Assembly: GCF_000349205.1 (NCBI RefSeq)
Contig: NZ_APHR01000048.1
Location: forward strand, 42-41,346
DNA from: Methylophaga lonarensis MPL
GTDB taxonomy: Bacteria > Pseudomonadota > Gammaproteobacteria > Nitrosococcales > Methylophagaceae
Direction of reading: 5' to 3'
DNA: 41,305 nt
Within the stretch, counting starts at the first letter, position 1; each line of letters begins with the position of its first letter. The notes beneath the pieces are model-generated. The model saw nothing but the letters and a program-made list of their open reading frames with translations, was not told where the DNA came from and did not search any database. Position numbers and translations under genes: made by a program. Below are positions 36,985-41,305 of the stretch, in pieces.

Positions 36985-37347
36985 ATGAATAAACTGAGTA
37001 CCAGCCTGTTTGCCGCCGCAATGATCGCCATCCCAAGCCTTGCCGCAGCCAACGATTTTTCCACCATGACACGCGTTCAGTATGTCCAGGAATGTGTACA
37101 GTCAAACCCGCACATGAATCTGTATGAGTCAACAAACAAGTGTTCTTGCGTGATTGATGAAATCGCTAAAGAATACAACCAGGTTGAGTTTGATGATGCT
37201 GCGGCATCCTACAAATACCGCAACATGGTGGCAGACCGAGGCCGAACTGTGCGTCAAAATTCGCGAGAAGCTGTCAGCAAATTTGAAAAAGTGCTGCTGA
37301 CTTCTTATGAAACCTGCAAGATGAGACCGAACAACGGTCCTCAGTAA
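36985..37347 (+). CDS. Small exported protein of unknown function with conserved-looking cysteines
   Basis: A 120-residue protein with a signal peptide (NKLSTSLFAAAMIAIPSLAAA, cleavage near Ala22) and a mature domain containing ECVQSNP, NKCSCVIDEIAKEYNQVEFDDA and ETCK: four cysteines that could make two disulfides or a metal site. The CSC-x-IDEIA helix followed by a tyrosine/Phe-Asp motif seems familiar from methylotroph genomes, but I cannot name the family. GGGAG lies eight bases before ATG 36985. It is divergent from mtdA and ends at a strong terminator, so it is probably transcribed alone. Its position between two methylotrophy units suggests, but does not show, a role in C1 metabolism. 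Confidence 0.8.
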   Translation: MNKLSTSLFAAAMIAIPSLAAANDFSTMTRVQYVQECVQSNPHMNLYESTNKCSCVIDEIAKEYNQVEFDDAAASYKYRNMVADRGRTVRQNSREAVSKFEKVLLTSYETCKMRPNNGPQ

Positions 37348-37360
37348 CTCGGGTTTCATT

Positions 37361-37405
37361 AACAGACATAAAAAAAGCCGCATCGCGGCTTTTTTTATGT
37401 CTGTT
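37361..37405. terminator. Perfect 21-base inverted repeat, bidirectional terminator
   Basis: Arms 37361-37381 and 37385-37405 are exact complements around an ATC loop. The GCCGC/GCGGC centre flanked by A7 and T7 makes it a strong terminator for both the exported-protein gene and the converging SoxYZ-like gene. Confidence 0.92.
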
Positions 37406-37414
37406 AGACGTCGA

Positions 37415-38212
37415 TTAAATTTGCTGCTCAGTGGTGAATATGTCTTGCTTGCTGTCTTCTGCAGTGGCTTTCAGCACACCAGACGTTTCAGGCGTAAAGA
37501 CAAAGCGCACGCTGGGGTCTTCGCTGACAGAAATGCCTGCCTCGAGCTTGATTAAAGCTTCATCATTGAATGTGATATCTATCGTTCTGACGAAGTGGGG
37601 TGGAATATAAGTTCGTCTTTGCTGATCAAACTGGAGACCGCTGTAGTTTGGATGACTGATAATCACCTGTGCCTGTACCGGTTGGCCAATGGTGGGTTGG
37701 CGCATGCGCATTTGCATTTGTCCGAGTCTGGCCATGGCCGCTTCGGCATCTTTCATTGCGGGTGCACTACAGCCTCCTGAAGCTCTCACATGCTCTGCCA
37801 CCATGTGCAGCGAGCCATCATTCATCTCTGCAATTGCTCGAATATGCGTGTATCTATCGACCCGAACGCGGGTAGCGATGTCAACAGTGCCCAGTGATGG
37901 GCTCAAGTGAAAATTTGCCGAGTAAGGCATCGGGTTGCGATCGATAATGATATGGATGTTCTGTATGTAGTTGTCTGCTGTTTGAGGCTGCTTGGAGCGA
38001 ATAGAGATAGGTACAATCGCCGCGTCCTCAGCTCGGAAGGGGGCTTCCAGCTCCAACAAGTCTGTGGCGTTTTCTCTAATAGGACGGTCGCCAAAGTGAG
38101 TGACTTTAAGTGCCTGCCATTCAGGTGTATCGCTGGTCTCAGCCTTGAGTGGTGCTGCAACAGTCATCAGCAAGAGACCGAACAAAGGCAGGGCTTTTAG
38201 TGTGCGTTTCAT
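37415..38212 (-). CDS. Quinoprotein dehydrogenase-associated SoxYZ-like carrier
   Basis: A 265-residue exported protein (signal MKRTLKALPLFGLLLMTVAAPLKA). The N-terminal part resembles SoxY and ends in ASGGCSAP with Cys148, the place where SoxY carries its swinging-arm cysteine; the C-terminal part resembles SoxZ (HPNYSGL...PPHFVRTIDITFND). Such fusions are annotated in PQQ methylotrophs as part of a 'quinoprotein relay' system whose chemistry is unproven. ATG 38212 has GAGGAAA upstream; a longer frame from 38284 overlaps the next gene. It lies 14 bases downstream of the metallohydrolase gene. Confidence 0.87.
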   Translation of the reverse strand: MKRTLKALPLFGLLLMTVAAPLKAETSDTPEWQALKVTHFGDRPIRENATDLLELEAPFRAEDAAIVPISIRSKQPQTADNYIQNIHIIIDRNPMPYSANFHLSPSLGTVDIATRVRVDRYTHIRAIAEMNDGSLHMVAEHVRASGGCSAPAMKDAEAAMARLGQMQMRMRQPTIGQPVQAQVIISHPNYSGLQFDQQRRTYIPPHFVRTIDITFNDEALIKLEAGISVSEDPSVRFVFTPETSGVLKATAEDSKQDIFTTEQQI

Positions 38213-38225
38213 GATGGTTTCCTCT

Positions 38226-39173
38226 CTACTCCCACTCCAGTTCGACAAAAGCGGCTGTGACGTTGCGTCGGTGATATTCTTCAAACATTAACCAGTTGTC
38301 TGCCTCATCAACCGCGACCTCACGAATGGCCTCTTCAATTGTGCCAAGATCGTTGATGATTGATCTGACTCCCTCTCGTATCGCTTCAAAATAGCGTATC
38401 TGCGATTCAAGCGCTGTTTTGTCACCCTGATAACTGATAGGTCCGTGGCCAGGAATCATGACTTCGACATCTATTTTCAGCAAGTGTTGCATCGCATCCA
38501 ACCAGCCATTAATGCTGCCATCCAGTGCCGGCGTGCGATCCACAAAAAGTAAGTCTCCAGTCCAGAGTGTGCGGGTTTTTTTATCCAGCACTGTCAGATC
38601 ATGGTCGGTATGCGCAGTGGGATAAGACTCAAGCTTGATGATTCTGCCCCCGAGATCCAGTTCAAGCGGCTGGTCAATATTGACTAGCTTGCTTGCTGGA
38701 ATAAATTCTGTTCCCTGCCAGGCATCGCCCAATAACTCTTGAAAGCTTTCCTCGTAAAAAGGCTGTCTTCCGGCTAGAGCAGCAGGTGCTCTCTGGTGTG
38801 CGATGAAGACCGGATTGTCTTCCAGAAATGCGGCATTACCAAACACATGATCAGGATGAACATGCGTGTTGATGACATAGCAGATCGGGGTTTCTGTGAT
38901 GTTGCGAATGGCGTTACGCAGTTGTTGTCCTTCAAGATAACTGCCGCCGGTATCCACAACAGCAACACATGATTCACCCACGATAAATCCAATGTTGGCG
39001 ATGGCGCCGTGGTTGTCTGGGGTGGCTTCTTCATGAGCTCCCTGGTGGAAATAGATTCCTTCAGCGGCAGCCGTTAAGGGATAGTCAGTTGCTTCTGTTT
39101 CGGCACAGCCATGCAGTGCAGGAATCAGTAACAGCAGGGTAAAGAAATATGTCTTGTTCACAATGGCCAACAT
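38226..39173 (-). CDS. Quinoprotein relay system zinc metallohydrolase (MBL fold)
   Basis: A 315-residue metallo-beta-lactamase-fold protein with a lipoprotein-like signal (LLLLIPALHGC, Cys23). Metal motifs are INTHVHPDHVFGN, YPTAHTDHDL, LWTGDLLFVDRTPALDGS and MIPGHGPISY. Proteins like this accompany SoxYZ-like carriers and PQQ dehydrogenases in methylotrophs. The ATG at 39173 lacks a clear Shine-Dalgarno and a shorter form from GTG 39161 is possible. It is divergent from gltX with 65 bases between. Confidence 0.87.
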   Translation of the reverse strand: MLAIVNKTYFFTLLLLIPALHGCAETEATDYPLTAAAEGIYFHQGAHEEATPDNHGAIANIGFIVGESCVAVVDTGGSYLEGQQLRNAIRNITETPICYVINTHVHPDHVFGNAAFLEDNPVFIAHQRAPAALAGRQPFYEESFQELLGDAWQGTEFIPASKLVNIDQPLELDLGGRIIKLESYPTAHTDHDLTVLDKKTRTLWTGDLLFVDRTPALDGSINGWLDAMQHLLKIDVEVMIPGHGPISYQGDKTALESQIRYFEAIREGVRSIINDLGTIEEAIREVAVDEADNWLMFEEYHRRNVTAAFVELEWE

Positions 39174-39238
39174 CGTTGTCGGGGGCGATGCTGTTACAAT
39201 ATCGCAGTTTGCTGGCTGATTCTAGTTGAGAAATATTA

Positions 39239-40642
39239 ATGACAATTCGTACCCGCTTTGCCCCCAGTCCAACCGGTTATTTGCACGTTGGAGGTGCCCG
39301 GACGGCGCTGTTTTCATGGCTCTATGCTCGCAAGCATGGAGGACAATTTGTATTGAGAATTGAAGATACCGATTTAGAGCGATCTTCAATTGAATCAGTG
39401 AATGCCATCCTGGAAGGCATGACCTGGCTTGGCCTTGACTATGACGAGGGGCCTTTTTATCAGACGCAGCGTTTTGACCGATACAAAGCGGTAATTCAGC
39501 AACTGCTCGAACAGGGCGATGCCTATTATTGCTACTGCTCCAAGGACGAGCTGGAAGTCATGCGTGAGCAACAGCGCCAGAACAAGGAAAAGCCCAGATA
39601 CGATGGGCGCTGTCGTCATCGTCAGGATATTCCTGCAGATATTCAGCCGGTGATTCGTTTCAAAAATCCGACCACAGGCCAAGTGGTGGTCAAAGACATG
39701 ATTCGCGGTGATGTCAGTTTCAACAATTCAGAACTTGATGATTTGGTCATTGCCCGACCTGATGGCACGCCCACCTACAATCTGACAGTGGTGGTTGATG
39801 ATATGGACATGGGAATGACCCATGTGATTCGTGGTGACGATCATCTCAACAACTCACCGAGGCAAATTAATATTTTCAAAGCATTGGGCGCGACTCCACC
39901 CATGTTTGCTCATGTGCCAATGATACTTGGTGACGATGGTGCCCGATTATCCAAACGACACGGGGCCGTCAGTGTGATGAGCTATCGGGATGAAGGATTT
40001 CTTCCAGAGGCATTGTTGAACTATCTCATAAGATTGGGGTGGTCCCATGGCGATCAGGAGATCTTCTCGCTGGATGAAATGATTCAGTTGTTCGATATCG
40101 AGGATGTCAACCGGGCGGCATCAAGCTTCAACACTGAGAAACTGCTTTGGTTAAACCAGCATTACATCAAGTCCAGCTCTGCAGAACATATCGCCAAACA
40201 TCTGAGTTGGCATTTGGGCCAGCTGGGCATTGATCCAACACAAGGTCCTGCTATCACTGATGTGATCGTCCTGCTTCAGGAGCGAGCAAAAACCTTGAAA
40301 GAGATGGCCGAAAATTGCCGATATTTCTATCAGATAATTTCTGACTATGATGAGAAGGCGGCAAGCAAAAATCTGACAAGTGAGGCGTTACCGATACTCG
40401 AAAACGCTCATACCCGGCTAGCAGCATTGCCAACATGGACTGCCGAACCAATTCATGCGGAAATCAAAAATTGTGCAAGTCAGTTTGATGTTGGGATGGG
40501 TAAGGTTGCTCAGCCTATCCGCGTTGCAATTACAGGAAATACGGTCTCTCCTTCTCTGGATCAGACGCTTGCACTGTATGGTCGTGAGCGCACATTGTCT
40601 GCGATCAGCAAAGCAACAGAGTGGATCAAAGATCGTGCCTGA
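39239..40642 (+). CDS. gltX: Glutamate-tRNA ligase
   Basis: A 467-residue class I synthetase with the HIGH-like [20 protein letters not shown] (residues 8-27), [13 protein letters not shown], a central zinc-like CYCSKDELE segment, [15 protein letters not shown] and the KMSKS-like [12 protein letters not shown]. The C-terminal part is the helical anticodon-binding domain. It charges tRNA-Glu. ATG 39239 has only a weak GAG upstream. The xoxF gene follows after 210 bases. Confidence 0.97.
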   Translation: MTIRTRFAPSPTGYLHVGGARTALFSWLYARKHGGQFVLRIEDTDLERSSIESVNAILEGMTWLGLDYDEGPFYQTQRFDRYKAVIQQLLEQGDAYYCYCSKDELEVMREQQRQNKEKPRYDGRCRHRQDIPADIQPVIRFKNPTTGQVVVKDMIRGDVSFNNSELDDLVIARPDGTPTYNLTVVVDDMDMGMTHVIRGDDHLNNSPRQINIFKALGATPPMFAHVPMILGDDGARLSKRHGAVSVMSYRDEGFLPEALLNYLIRLGWSHGDQEIFSLDEMIQLFDIEDVNRAASSFNTEKLLWLNQHYIKSSSAEHIAKHLSWHLGQLGIDPTQGPAITDVIVLLQERAKTLKEMAENCRYFYQIISDYDEKAASKNLTSEALPILENAHTRLAALPTWTAEPIHAEIKNCASQFDVGMGKVAQPIRVAITGNTVSPSLDQTLALYGRERTLSAISKATEWIKDRA

Positions 40643-40688
40643 AATCAGCCAAAACAAATAAAATGTAATAAAATCAAGTGCTTGCGTA

Positions 40689-40708
40689 TTCGGGAATTTT
40701 TTCCCGAA
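40689..40708. repeat. Inverted repeat in the gltX-xoxF gap
   Basis: TTCGGGAA and TTCCCGAA form a perfect eight-base stem with a TTTT loop about 40 bases upstream of the likely xoxF -35. There is no T run after it, so it is not a classical terminator for gltX; it may be an operator. Confidence 0.5.
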
Positions 40709-40748
40709 AAAATTATGGAAAAACTCACAAAAAAGATCAGCAAGATGC

Positions 40749-40777
40749 TTGACTATCGTTTTTTTCAGGATTATGGT
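40749..40777 (+). promoter_or_regulatory. Probable xoxF promoter
   Basis: TTGACT (40749-40754) and TATGGT (40772-40777) are 17 bases apart, giving a leader of about 70 bases before the xoxF ATG. Confidence 0.5.
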
Positions 40778-40852
40778 TTTGCCTACGCATGAGGTTCAAC
40801 TTTGAACAAAATCGTGTCGTACCATAACTAAAAAGCAATAGAGGATAACTTT

Positions 40853-41305
40853 ATGAAGCTGAAAACTCTCTCATTAGCAATGATGTCAATGGCTGTACCA
40901 AGCATGGTCGCCGCTGACGAGTTGCTGGTAATGCAACAAAACGAAAACAACTGGGTAATGCCTGCTGGTGACTATGCCAATACGCGTTACAGCCGTCTGG
41001 CTCAAATCACCAAAGACAATGTTGCCGACCTGAAAATGGCTTGGTCGTTCTCAACTGGTGTATTGCGTGGTCACGAAGGTAACGCTCTGGTTATCGACGG
41101 CACCATGTATGTTCACACTCCTTTCCCGAACATCGTTTACGCCCTGGACCTGAACAACTACGGCGCAATCAAGTGGAAATATGAAGCCAAACCAAAACTA
41201 CGACGAAACTGTGCCAGTTATGTGCTGTGACACTGTTTACCGTGGTCTGTCATACGGTCAAAGTAAATCTTCCTGAACCAGGCTGACACCACGCTGGTGC
41301 TCTGG
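40853..41305 (+). CDS. xoxF: PQQ-dependent methanol dehydrogenase XoxF, 5' part, with several indels
   Basis: ATG 40853 (GAGGA seven bases upstream) opens a signal peptide ([20 protein letters not shown]) and a mature N-terminus matching XoxF rather than Mxa[38 protein letters not shown] and [17 protein letters not shown]. After EAKP the frame breaks. An extra A at about 41192-41195 hides [22 protein letters not shown], including the CC disulfide that sits over PQQ. A missing A near 41268 and a missing G near 41300 hide [11 protein letters not shown]. Corrected, it reads as a normal XoxF, so sequencing error at a contig end is likely. The gene continues beyond the window. XoxF oxidises methanol in the periplasm using a lanthanide and PQQ (family knowledge). 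Confidence 0.88.

Overview
The window looks like a chromosomal segment of a gammaproteobacterial methylotroph, most plausibly a Methylophaga-type organism. This rests on gene content and my memory of the families, not on any search. The housekeeping genes are gammaproteobacterial in sequence and order (ispB / rplU-rpmA-obgE, rpsT starting with TTG, glyQS, uvrA divergent from an MFS gene and ssb). They are interleaved with methylotrophy genes: a tetrahydromethanopterin (H4MPT) operon, a quinoprotein relay pair, and the 5' end of a lanthanide-type methanol dehydrogenase gene (xoxF).

Layout. 1-2724 (minus): 5' part of hpnD, a 2Fe-2S ferredoxin-like gene overlapping it, an HD-GYP response regulator and octaprenyl diphosphate synthase ispB. 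2807-5812 (plus): ribosomal promoter, rplU, rpmA, terminator, obgE, proB, terminator. 5831-6164: rpsT (minus, frameshifted in this sequence) with a good promoter, then xthA (plus). 6975-7350: gene-free and filled by a structured intergenic repeat. 7351-9476: recQ (minus), broken by a one-base deletion. 9638-9985: cupin gene. 9986-10680: a second, larger nested palindromic repeat. 10681-11556: an unrecognised AT-rich gene. 11686-15127: dinB, ampG-like transporter, small exported protein. 15159-18588 (minus): ppnN, ssb, YajR-like MFS. 18639-22105 (plus): uvrA and a CYTH gene. 22128-25173 (minus): gshB-apbE-tonB operon. 25331-31791 (plus): glyQ, glyS, gmhB, plsC-like gene and a FimX-like degenerate GGDEF/EAL protein. 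31842-32720: htpX.

Methylotrophy section. Reading leftward from 36757 is a compact operon mtdA - mptG (beta-RFAP synthase) - mtdB - ATP-grasp gene. It combines two methylene-H4MPT dehydrogenase paralogs with enzymes of (or linked to) making the H4MPT cofactor. Divergent from it is a small exported cysteine-containing protein. Beyond a long bidirectional terminator are a SoxYZ-like carrier and a zinc metallohydrolase of the 'quinoprotein relay' type (minus), then gltX and xoxF (plus). XoxF would oxidise methanol to formaldehyde or formate in the periplasm, and the Mtd enzymes act on the C1 unit in the cytoplasm.

The sequence carries several single-base indels in genes that should be intact (rpsT in an A8 run, recQ, at least three in the last 150 bases within xoxF). 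This suggests draft-quality errors more than real pseudogenes. The most unusual signal is the repeat family: two copies share a 97-nt core (91 identical positions) but are enclosed by entirely different arms that are nevertheless self-complementary in each copy. Hairpins inside and beside the core show compensatory base changes.
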